From assembly GCA_030688115.1 (NCBI GenBank), contig JAUYIX010000091.1, positions 1 to 9,731 of the forward strand: a stretch of DNA of 9,731 nt, read 5' to 3'. Shown piece by piece: positions 1 through 5,667 of the stretch. A program made the position numbers and the translations under genes. Source of the DNA: a bacterium (lineage in GTDB: Bacteria > Patescibacteriota > JAUYIX01). The notes below the pieces were generated by a model. The model saw nothing but the letters and a program-made list of their open reading frames with translations, was not told the DNA's origin and ran no database searches. Positions within the stretch are counted from its first letter, which is position 1; each line of letters begins with the position of its first letter.

Positions 1-643
1 CGAGATCTTTATCCTCAAAAGAAAAGATTATTTTACCGAGCTTATGAAAATGATGCACAAACTTACCCGCGCGGGTATACTTTTCGTTGCGGTCGATTTG
101 GCGGTATCGGCGGAACAACTCACGCATGACAGAAAGCGCTAGCTCATTGGGTGTCGTAGGCGCACGTTGTTCTACATAATTTTTGTTAAGTAGCTCTAGC
201 AGCCCCGCAAAGACAACCTCGGCCACAGCGTCAGTGCCGTAATCCGGGATATTGGTTACCGTAATACCGAGCTCCTCGGCCAGCTTGACGTTGAGGCGGT
301 GCTCTTTTTCGTGGGTCCAAAACACTATCAGTTTAAGCTGCGGGTTGAGTCGTAAGAGCTCGTCGGGTATGCAGGTCCAGCAACTAATCACTGCGTCGGC
401 CCCCTCGATACGATTTTGTAAGAGCTGCGAGGTAGAGTTTTCTTTGCCGAGCTCGGTATAGCAGCGCACGTCCTTGAACATCTCGGGGTTGTCGACGTAC
501 TGCCGCTCCAGCGACTCAGGCAGACTGGATGGATACTCGACGATCTCGTCGGCGAGCTGCTTCAAAATAGACCGGTGCTCCGGGTAAAAAATTACGCTGT
601 CTAAGACGACTATTTTCTTGAACTTCTTTAGTTTGTGAGTCAT
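1..643 (-). CDS. D-2-hydroxyacid dehydrogenase-like protein, 5' part (cut by window edge)
   Basis: The frame is open from the ATG at 643 to the left edge (214 residues, no stop), so the C-terminal part is missing. Residues 80-147 match the N-terminal substrate domain of D-isomer-specific 2-hydroxyacid dehydrogenases: GADAVIS, then PQLKLIVF, then LAEELGITVTNIPDYGTDAVAE, which corresponds to the family's ITVTNxPxYxTxxVAE signature. The NAD-binding Rossmann half (GxGxxG) would follow beyond the edge. About 60 residues between the VAE helix and the edge (charged, ending GKIIFSFEDKDL) are longer than the usual linker. Family members reduce 2-keto acids to D-2-hydroxy acids with NAD(P)H in the cytoplasm; the substrate cannot be read here. 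An in-frame ATG at 664 is possible, but it lies inside the likely -10 box, so 643 is preferred. The gene is divergent from the regulator at 770. Confidence 0.75.
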   Translation of the reverse strand, partial: MTHKLKKFKKIVVLDSVIFYPEHRSILKQLADEIVEYPSSLPESLERQYVDNPEMFKDVRCYTELGKENSTSQLLQNRIEGADAVISCWTCIPDELLRLNPQLKLIVFWTHEKEHRLNVKLAEELGITVTNIPDYGTDAVAEVVFAGLLELLNKNYVEQRAPTTPNELALSVMRELFRRYRQIDRNEKYTRAGKFVHHFHKLGKIIFSFEDKDL

Positions 644-654
644 ATGCACAAATC

Positions 655-683
655 TATTTAGCATAGTATTATATTGCTGTCAA
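655..683 (-). promoter_or_regulatory. Promoter of the dehydrogenase-like gene, near-leaderless
   Basis: On the minus strand a consensus -35 TTGACA (678-683) is followed by a 17-nt spacer and TAAATA (655-660), with TGC just before it as an extended -10. Transcription should begin near 648, about 5 nt before the ATG at 643, leaving no room for a Shine-Dalgarno site. Confidence 0.6.
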
Positions 684-695
684 TGATTTTGCAGC

Positions 696-713
696 TTTAC
701 AAAGCCAAAAGTA
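696..713 (+). promoter_or_regulatory. Shared upstream element, copy 1
   Basis: TTTACAAAGCCAAAAGTA recurs at 4168-4186 with one substitution and one extra A. Both copies lie in the divergent intergenic region before a TrmB-like gene and on the same strand as it. This copy sits 6 nt upstream of the -35 of the 770 gene and 12 nt upstream of the -35 of the divergent dehydrogenase gene, so one bound protein could affect both. Binding by a TrmB-like protein is an inference. Confidence 0.5.
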
Positions 714-719
714 ACAAAC

Positions 720-748
720 TTGTATATTATACGTATACGTGTTATTAT
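720..748 (+). promoter_or_regulatory. Promoter of the TrmB-like gene/tpiA unit with a central palindrome
   Basis: TTGTAT (720-725) and TATTAT (743-748) are 17 nt apart. The spacer holds a perfect 10-bp palindrome, ACGTATACGT (731-740), well placed for an operator that would block RNA polymerase. The predicted transcription start near 755 gives a leader of about 15 nt with no evident Shine-Dalgarno site before the ATG at 770. Confidence 0.5.
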
Positions 749-769
749 CGTACTTGACTTAGTTAAGCT

Positions 770-1546
770 ATGAGACCCACAAGCCAAATTAGTAAGCCGT
801 TATACAAAGCTTTACGCCAACTGGGACTTGGCGATAACGATGCATTGGCTTATGCCACCGCACTACAGCTGGGGCCAAGTACCGTCTCTGCCATTGCCGA
901 GAACCTTGATATCGCACGGCCAAACGCATACAAACTTGTCCAATCGCTGGAGCGGATGGGTCTGGCGCGTGTTTCCGGAGAGTCATATGGCCGCACGGTC
1001 TCGGTAGAACCACCCTCAACGGTGCTCGAAAAACTACGGCAAAAAGAGCGGGCCCTGGAGGGGGTTAAACAGGAGTTTGTCTCGGACATGCCGGATTTAC
1101 TCCAGCTCTTTAGGCAAGGGGAGGGGCCCGCTAAGGTCAAGCTACTCGCCGGTCAAAAGCAATTTTTACGCGCCTTTAACCAAATCCTGGAAGAAGAAAA
1201 ATACGAGTCCCAGTTTTGTGGTTCGGCCAAAGATTTTATCGGCTTTATCTCTTGGAAGGCTGAGCGAGACTGGATTAAACGGCGTGTAGCTAAAGGTATC
1301 CGTATCCGCACACTACTTTTGCCGAGCAAAGAGGTAGAGGAGCTAAAAAGAACCAACCGCCAGGAGCTCCGTGAGACAAGGTTGCTCACAAGGGTAAAAC
1401 CTTTTTCCAGTTCTTTTCAACTTTTTGCAAACAGAGTAATTATCTGGCAACCAAAAGCGCCACTCGCGATCTTAATCGAGGACCAATATGTTGTGACCAT
1501 GCTGCGCAATATTTTTGATGCCATGTGGGAGCAATCCAAGCCATGA
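770..1546 (+). CDS. TrmB-like transcriptional regulator (first paralogue)
   Basis: The 258-residue protein has a winged helix-turn-helix at about residues 10-82 (LGLGDNDALAYATAL, then STVSAIAENLDIARPNAYKL, then ERMGLARV), the layout of the TrmB N-terminal domain. A short charged helical linker follows. Residues 118-255 form the effector-type domain seen in many bacterial TrmB homologues: KLLAGQKQFLRAF, IKRRVAKGIRIRTLLLP, LRETRLL, then a strand carrying IIWQP and a final IFDAMWEQ helix. TrmB proteins are sugar-sensing regulators of sugar uptake and glycolysis/gluconeogenesis in archaea; effector and targets here are unknown. The ATG is the first start after an in-frame TAA at 764. The TGA stop overlaps the tpiA ATG, which points to translational coupling and suggests a role in glycolytic control. 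It shares its architecture with the protein at 4252. Confidence 0.85.
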   Translation: MRPTSQISKPLYKALRQLGLGDNDALAYATALQLGPSTVSAIAENLDIARPNAYKLVQSLERMGLARVSGESYGRTVSVEPPSTVLEKLRQKERALEGVKQEFVSDMPDLLQLFRQGEGPAKVKLLAGQKQFLRAFNQILEEEKYESQFCGSAKDFIGFISWKAERDWIKRRVAKGIRIRTLLLPSKEVEELKRTNRQELRETRLLTRVKPFSSSFQLFANRVIIWQPKAPLAILIEDQYVVTMLRNIFDAMWEQSKP

Positions 1547-2259
1547 AATACGTCGTAGCCAATTGGAAAATGAACCCCACAAAGTTGTTAGATGCAGAAC
1601 GGTTACTTAGCAATATTGAAAAACACTTGCCTGGTGGGACCAAAAAAGAACGCATCATCGTTGCTGCTCCATTTTTGTTTTTGCATCCACTTGCGCACAT
1701 TGCAAATAAAGTCTCACTCGCGGCACAAAATGTTTTTTGGGAGCAATCCGGCGCATTTACCGGTGAAATATCTCCCGAGATGCTCAGGCACTTGGGGCTA
1801 CGGTATGTGATGGTTGGACATAGCGAGCGGAGGCTGCACAACTTGGAGGATCAAAAAGTGATAAATCGCAAGGTTGATGCGGCGCTGGCTGCCGGACTTA
1901 GGCCGATACTGGCTGTCGGTACCACAAAGCGCACAGTATCCGCTGCCACTGTGGAGTTACGAGCACAATTGCGGCATGTTTCGAGGATATCTCCCGCTAA
2001 GAGAGCGCGCCTACTGATTGCGTTTGAGCCGCTATTTGCTATTGGTTCTGGCAAACCGGCAGATCCTGACTACGTGGCAATGGCAGCACAACAGATACAT
2101 CGGATTATTGATGTGCCTGTGCTGTATGGGGGTAGTGTTGATGATGCGACGGCCCACGAGTATTTAAAGCAAAAATCGGTAGCGGGTGTGCTGGTGGGTA
2201 GCGCCAGTCTTAATGCAAGGATTTTTGCCGCGATTGTACGCACGGCGCTAAAGGCCTAG
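1543..2259 (+). CDS. tpiA: Triosephosphate isomerase
   Basis: The enzyme interconverts dihydroxyacetone phosphate and glyceraldehyde 3-phosphate in glycolysis and gluconeogenesis in the cytoplasm. The 238-residue TIM barrel keeps the active site: N7 and K9 in NWKMN, H93 in GHSERR, E162 in AFEPLFAIGSGKPA, and the phosphate-binding YGGSV (195-199) and GVLVGSASL (215-223). SGAFTGEIS before the catalytic histidine is also typical. It is slightly shorter than the usual bacterial length of about 250. Two departures from consensus: ILAVGTT where ILCVGE is usual (a Thr in place of a conserved Glu), and PLF in place of PVW in loop 6. The start at 1543 gives the normal MKYVVANWKMN terminus and forms an ATGA overlap with the upstream stop; an in-frame ATG at 1525 would add six residues inside the regulator gene and is less likely. 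Confidence 0.95.
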   Translation: MKYVVANWKMNPTKLLDAERLLSNIEKHLPGGTKKERIIVAAPFLFLHPLAHIANKVSLAAQNVFWEQSGAFTGEISPEMLRHLGLRYVMVGHSERRLHNLEDQKVINRKVDAALAAGLRPILAVGTTKRTVSAATVELRAQLRHVSRISPAKRARLLIAFEPLFAIGSGKPADPDYVAMAAQQIHRIIDVPVLYGGSVDDATAHEYLKQKSVAGVLVGSASLNARIFAAIVRTALKA

Positions 2260-2301
2260 TGCGATAAAGAATCGTCTAGGATAACTATATGGCAGGCACG
2301 T

Positions 2302-2353
2302 TTACTAAAAAAATAAATAAAGTTAAAGGCCAACCAGGTGTTACCGGTTGGCC
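2302..2353 (-). terminator. Rho-independent terminator of the radical SAM gene
   Basis: An 8-bp stem GGCCAACC/GGTTGGCC (2328-2335 and 2346-2353) is extended inward by GGT/ACC around a GTT loop with one bulged base. Read on the minus strand it is followed by a long T-rich tract (2302-2327, ending in seven Ts). On the plus strand no T-run follows, so any termination of tpiA transcripts here would be weaker. Confidence 0.8.
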
Positions 2354-2415
2354 AGTTGTAGCATTGCGCAGCTACTCTAGCGGTCGCTACTTGCGAGCGA
2401 CTCTACTGCCTGGGC

Positions 2416-4023
2416 TCACTCACCCACCTGCGGTCCGACGTTGGGAAACGCCGTGCCCCAGGCGTATGCACCCTGCACCGAGTTGAGCGCTTTGTTGCGC
2501 TCAACGACCCAGCGCTCGATCGCGCGCGGGTCCTCGATGTGGTGCGTGCGGTGGTGGGTGGCAAAGAGGCTGAACCCCACGAGGTCAGACTTGCTGACGA
2601 TGAGGTTCTGGTGCTTCCACCACCACTTTGTGCCCGGCAGGACCGTGGCTGAAAACGTGAGGGCCTGATCGAGGTAACCCTCCTTGATGAGGTCGATGTA
2701 GCGGGCGGTGTCAGCGCCCTCGACCTCCCTCGGCTCGGTCGGCTGCGCGATGATCTCGGAGCTAAACACGTAGACTCCGGAGTCACGCAGCTGCCGGAGC
2801 AGCTCGACCTGGTACGGGTACCGATCGGTCTGGGTCACGGCGGCGCTCTGTCCCTCGTTCCACTCGCGTGGATTGAAGGGTACGTAGAGCGACGTCACGC
2901 GTCCCTCGCCGGACCGGTTGTACTCGCACCACTGGTCGACAACGGGAGCACTGAGCTTTTCGTACTCAATGCCGCCGTTGTTCTGCCAGTAGAAGCCGTG
3001 CCGCTTGAGCAGCTCGACCGCCTTGGGCAGAAGCTTGTTCGACAAGACCGCGTCGTCCTGGATCACGAGCTCGGTGATGCCCGCCTTCTTGAAGAGCTTG
3101 AGCTGGCGCTCGAGCGTCTCCAGCGGGATCGCCGAGTAGACCTTCTCGCCCTTAGGAATCCCAGACACGCCGCAGAACTCGCAGCTGCGTCCGCACCCCT
3201 TGGAGAGCATGAAGTCCACCCACTTGCGACCGCACGTATCGAACGTGTGGTTGGGTCGCAGCGGGTACTCATTCTCCTCTAGCAGCGTCGGGTCCAAGAG
3301 AGGATACATGGTGATATCCTCCTGCACCCCGCACTCGTTGACGACGATCTTGGCCGAACCGTCGAGCGCCGTTTGAATGGCGCGCTCGATCGTGCTCACG
3401 GCATCGCCGCAGACCAACAGGTCGATCCAGGGGTTGTTCTTGAGAATCTCTCCCGGGAGCGCCGTAATGGTCTGGCCACCGTAGATCACCTTGGCTCGGT
3501 CGCCAAAGTTGTCCTTGATGGTCTTTCCGAGCCTGAGCGCCGAGACGGAGTTGGCAATCGCCGGCAGCGGGATCCCGATGATGATCGGTCCGCCGCTAGC
3601 GAGCTCCTTCTCGATCTCGACGAGCGTGTTGTGTACGGGCGTGCCAGTACGCACCACGGTCCGGTTGATCTCGCCCATCACCCGGAAGGCAGAGTACTCG
3701 GCGACAAACTCCGCGGGGGAGAGTCGCTCAAAGTCCTGCTGCTTCTTCTGGATGTGCTCGGCGAGAGTGCCGCTGACCGGCTGCTCGTGCACCTGCTCGA
3801 TCTCACCTGGCTTGCGGGCCAGCTTGATCGAACGGTGGCAGAGCTGGTGATTCTGGCGGCCACCCCTGCGGGTGGTCTCGTCCAGCCAGCGCACGTAGTA
3901 GCCCTTGAGGCGCAAGTACGAGGCCAGGAACCACACTCCCAGGTTGGGGCTCATGCGGATCGGGTTCCAGTTGACATCGTTCTCCTGAGCGGGCGTCACA
4001 AACAGCACCTTGGGATTGGACAT
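2416..4023 (-). CDS. B12-binding-type radical SAM protein
   Basis: The 535-residue protein has the radical SAM cluster motif CGRSCEFC (C277, C281, C284; CX3CX2C), which binds a [4Fe-4S] cluster that cleaves S-adenosylmethionine. The N-terminal region resembles the cobalamin-binding Rossmann domain of this superfamily: NLGVWFLASYLRLKGYYVRWLDE (about 27-49), a long insert rich in charged residues (about 50-140), then PIIIGIPLPA and KVIYGGQTITALPGEIL (146-194). The common GEGE-type motif appears as CGDAVSTIE, so cobalamin binding is not certain. The barrel continues to about 465 (VIQDDAVLSNK, FSSEIIAQP, LPGTKWWW). The substrate is unknown. A strong AAAAGGAG lies 6 nt before the ATG. The gene is far richer in G/C-ending codons than its neighbours (45 of the first 50 codons, against 26 of 50 in the 4252 gene). 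It stands alone and divergent from the TrmB-like gene at 4252. Confidence 0.85.
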   Translation of the reverse strand: MSNPKVLFVTPAQENDVNWNPIRMSPNLGVWFLASYLRLKGYYVRWLDETTRRGGRQNHQLCHRSIKLARKPGEIEQVHEQPVSGTLAEHIQKKQQDFERLSPAEFVAEYSAFRVMGEINRTVVRTGTPVHNTLVEIEKELASGGPIIIGIPLPAIANSVSALRLGKTIKDNFGDRAKVIYGGQTITALPGEILKNNPWIDLLVCGDAVSTIERAIQTALDGSAKIVVNECGVQEDITMYPLLDPTLLEENEYPLRPNHTFDTCGRKWVDFMLSKGCGRSCEFCGVSGIPKGEKVYSAIPLETLERQLKLFKKAGITELVIQDDAVLSNKLLPKAVELLKRHGFYWQNNGGIEYEKLSAPVVDQWCEYNRSGEGRVTSLYVPFNPREWNEGQSAAVTQTDRYPYQVELLRQLRDSGVYVFSSEIIAQPTEPREVEGADTARYIDLIKEGYLDQALTFSATVLPGTKWWWKHQNLIVSKSDLVGFSLFATHHRTHHIEDPRAIERWVVERNKALNSVQGAYAWGTAFPNVGPQVGE

Positions 4024-4029
4024 GTCAGT

Positions 4030-4037
4030 CTCCTTTT
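4030..4037 (-). promoter_or_regulatory. Strong Shine-Dalgarno of the radical SAM gene
   Basis: AAAAGGAG on the minus strand, 6 nt before the ATG, fixes the start at 4023. The same 8-mer, within a shared CAAAAGGAG, occurs again at 4084-4091 in the leader, where no ATG, GTG or TTG follows at a suitable distance. Confidence 0.75.
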
Positions 4038-4167
4038 GTTGAGGACGGGGTTTTTGCCACAGTTAGTTTGGAAATGAACTATGCTCCTTTTGATTAGAGC
4101 CAGCCTTTGTAGCATTACTCATAGACTTTGATACTAGAAACTACCAAAGAAAGTGTTGTTAAGTACC

Positions 4168-4186
4168 TTTACTAAGCCAAAAAGTA
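4168..4186 (+). promoter_or_regulatory. Shared upstream element, copy 2
   Basis: TTTACTAAGCCAAAAAGTA matches 696-713 with one substitution and one inserted A. It lies 28 nt upstream of the -35 of the second TrmB-like gene and in the upstream region of the divergent radical SAM gene. Its AAAAGT end is also the first of three phased half-sites that run into the promoter. Confidence 0.5.
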
Positions 4187-4196
4187 CGTAGTAGAC

Positions 4197-4226
4197 AACT
4201 TTTGTTCGTTACAGTTGACAAAAGTT
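4197..4226 (+). promoter_or_regulatory. Inverted-repeat operator overlapping the -35 of the second TrmB-like gene
   Basis: AACTTTTGT (4197-4205) and ACAAAAGTT (4218-4226) are perfect 9-nt inverted arms 12 nt apart. The right arm covers the end of the -35 box. A third half-site, AAAAGT (4180-4185), lies exactly 12 nt before ACTTTT, so half-sites sit on one face of the helix about two turns apart. The position predicts repression, possibly autoregulation; the binder is inferred. Confidence 0.55.
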
Positions 4227-4243
4227 AATAAGCGAGATATACT
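4215..4243 (+). promoter_or_regulatory. Consensus promoter of the second TrmB-like gene, leaderless
   Basis: TTGACA (4215-4220), a 17-nt spacer and TATACT (4238-4243) form a near-perfect promoter. Eight bases separate the -10 from the ATG at 4252, so transcription should start at or within about 3 nt of the start codon. No other start codon lies between the ATG and the in-frame stop at 4216, so a leaderless mRNA is strongly implied. Confidence 0.75.
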
Positions 4244-4251
4244 TACTTTCT

Positions 4252-5079
4252 ATGGCAGAGCTGGATCAAAACATCGCAAAAAAGCTCAAAAAATCTGGCC
4301 TCACCAATAAGGAGGCGGAAGTGTACGCAGCCCTGCTGAGCTTGGGAGGAGGCTTTCCGTCTAAAGTAGCGGAAGAAACAGCGTTAAATCGTTCGACGGT
4401 ATATAAGGTGTTGGATAACCTGGCGATAAAAGGGCTCGTCAGTGAGGTCGAAAAACGCAACAAGCTTTTTTACCAGGTTGAGAACCCGCGCAACGTCGAG
4501 CGCTACGCCCAGTCGCGCATTACCATTGCCAAACGACAACTAGAGTCTACGCAGGATCTTTTGCCCATCCTCGAAGGGCTCTATAAACACTCTGCCAATA
4601 AGCCCATCGTTCGTTTTTTTGAAGGACGGGACGGTGTACTTCAGGTATATAGCGATCATGTTGCCGGCAAAAAAGCATACGAAATGCTAGCTTGGAGTAA
4701 TACGGCGGAGTTAGTAAAGTTTCTCCCAGAAAAATTTATCCGTGACTACGTAAAACGCAAAGAAAAAATTGGGGTTACGGCACGAGGGATATTACCTGAT
4801 ACCGAAGTTGATATTAACTATAACGAAACGGTATACAAGTACGTCTCAAAAAAAGTTTGGCCAAAAATACGAAACATTTCTAACAAAGTTTTTCCATATC
4901 AAGCAGACATTACTATTTATGCTGAAAACAAAGTTTCAATCATTAACTTCACGCGCGGCACACTCGCTGCCACCATTATCGAGGACAAGACTATTCATGA
5001 CATGATGGTTATGATTTTTGAATTAGCCTGGCAGGGAGTTGACCTCGCCGCCCAAAAAAACCGTCAAGACAAAAAGTAG
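4252..5079 (+). CDS. TrmB-like transcriptional regulator (second paralogue)
   Basis: The 275-residue protein has a TrmB-type winged helix-turn-helix at residues 8-80: LKKSGLTNKEAEVYAALLSLGG, then PSKVAEETALNRSTVYKVL, then NLAIKGLVSEVE and a wing containing FYQVENP. A helical linker (about 85-110) leads to an effector-type domain with the signature of the bacterial TrmB group: VRFFEGRDGVLQVYSD, FIRDYVKRKEKIGVTARGILP, DITIYAENKVSIINF, TLAATIIEDKTIHDMMVMIFELAW. The tail is lysine-rich. It probably acts as a DNA-binding dimer that responds to a small metabolite, by analogy with archaeal TrmB; the ligand is not known. A consensus promoter with an overlapping inverted repeat suggests autoregulation. 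The divergent radical SAM gene is the obvious candidate target. It resembles the 770 protein in layout but is clearly diverged from it. Confidence 0.88.
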   Translation: MAELDQNIAKKLKKSGLTNKEAEVYAALLSLGGGFPSKVAEETALNRSTVYKVLDNLAIKGLVSEVEKRNKLFYQVENPRNVERYAQSRITIAKRQLESTQDLLPILEGLYKHSANKPIVRFFEGRDGVLQVYSDHVAGKKAYEMLAWSNTAELVKFLPEKFIRDYVKRKEKIGVTARGILPDTEVDINYNETVYKYVSKKVWPKIRNISNKVFPYQADITIYAENKVSIINFTRGTLAATIIEDKTIHDMMVMIFELAWQGVDLAAQKNRQDKK

Positions 5080-5132
5080 TTTTGCGCGGCAAACCAAAAC
5101 TGCTGCGCAAATAGCTCCTTTGCAGCATAGGA

Positions 5133-5180
5133 TAATTGTATCAAAAAGAGAGCCTAATTGTATCAAGATTGATACAATTA
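5133..5180. repeat. Three copies of TAATTGTATCAA, two forming a palindrome
   Basis: The exact 12-mer TAATTGTATCAA occurs at 5133-5144 and 5155-5166 (22-nt period, about two helical turns). Its reverse complement is at 5169-5180, so the last two make a 26-bp palindrome with only GA in the centre. It lies between two convergent genes, where an operator is unexpected. As RNA it could fold into an 11-bp, AU-rich hairpin with an AGAU loop, but no T-run follows directly on either strand, so a classical terminator is not clear. Confidence 0.7.
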
Positions 5181-5211
5181 AAATAAGCTCCACTTGCCTT
5201 GATCTGGCAAA

Positions 5212-5535
5212 CTACCGCTTGACCCAGACAAACCCGTCCCGCTCCTCAACCGGGTAGCTCGCAAGCGGACTCTCTGCGGGGCCGCGCAGGACACTCCCGT
5301 CCACTTTAAACCGACTGCCATGGCAGGGGCAATCGAGGCTCGTGGTCTCACTTTTAAAGACCACAACGCAGCGCTGGTGGGTGCAGATCGCGGTCAGAGC
5401 ATGTAGCGCACCGCCCGTACGCAACACCACCGTGTGCACATCGCCAACCGTCCCAACCATACCCGTTCCGTCCTTGATCTCGACAGCGCTTACCGGCTCA
5501 CGCAGCGCACTCAAAAATTGTTTGAACTCCGCCAT
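5212..5535 (-). CDS. Small soluble Rieske [2Fe-2S] protein
   Basis: The 107-residue protein is a complete Rieske fold. Cluster ligands are C51 and H53 in CTHQRC and C69 and H72 in CPCHGS. The extra cysteines C56 and C71, which form a disulphide in high-potential bc1/b6f Rieske proteins, are both present, as is the serine after CPCHG. GPAESPLASYPV (85-96) is the typical proline-loop region. No signal peptide, Tat motif or membrane anchor is seen, so it should be cytosolic and act as a ferredoxin-like electron carrier or as a subunit of an unseen enzyme. It is convergent with the gene at 4252 and divergent from the thioredoxin-like pair. A TATACT box 6 nt before the ATG suggests a leaderless transcript. 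The family call is secure; the redox partner is unknown. Confidence 0.92.
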   Translation of the reverse strand: MAEFKQFLSALREPVSAVEIKDGTGMVGTVGDVHTVVLRTGGALHALTAICTHQRCVVVFKSETTSLDCPCHGSRFKVDGSVLRGPAESPLASYPVEERDGFVWVKR

Positions 5536-5541
5536 TGCCCA

Positions 5542-5547
5542 AGTATA
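5542..5547 (-). promoter_or_regulatory. -10 box of the Rieske gene
   Basis: TATACT on the minus strand ends 6 nt before the ATG at 5535, placing the transcription start at the start codon itself. No good -35 is seen 16-18 nt upstream, so the promoter may be weak or activated. There is no Shine-Dalgarno site. Confidence 0.45.
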
Positions 5548-5667
5548 CCTGTCTAGCCGAGGGACGCCACCGATAGCAAAGTCTCGCCAACCGCAGCAAC
5601 CCCAAAAAGTGTTCAGCCTATGTTGAGATCAACCGTAGCTCGTGGTGACGTACGACCATAAACACAC

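Noticed and set aside
1525..1542. Upstream ATG that would extend triosephosphate isomerase by six residues
   Set aside because: The family N-terminus begins at MKYVVANWKMN, and the 1543 ATG gives a clean ATGA overlap.
2289..2486. Small plus-strand ORF starting MAGTFTKKINKVKG
   Set aside because: It runs through the terminator hairpin and into the 3' end of the radical SAM gene, has no ribosome site and turns low-complexity.
3373..4077. Long plus-strand ORF (234 codons) opposite the radical SAM gene
   Set aside because: It is antisense to a gene with a conserved cluster motif and strong G/C-ending codons, which depletes stops on the other strand. Its translation is low-complexity and lacks any domain or ribosome site.
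5133..5180. CRISPR-like array
   Set aside because: Units are 12 nt with a spacer of about 10 nt and one inverted copy; too short and wrongly oriented for CRISPR.
5039..5257. ORF across the convergent gap
   Set aside because: It overlaps the ends of both the TrmB-like and Rieske genes and spans the phased 12-mers; composition is not protein-like.
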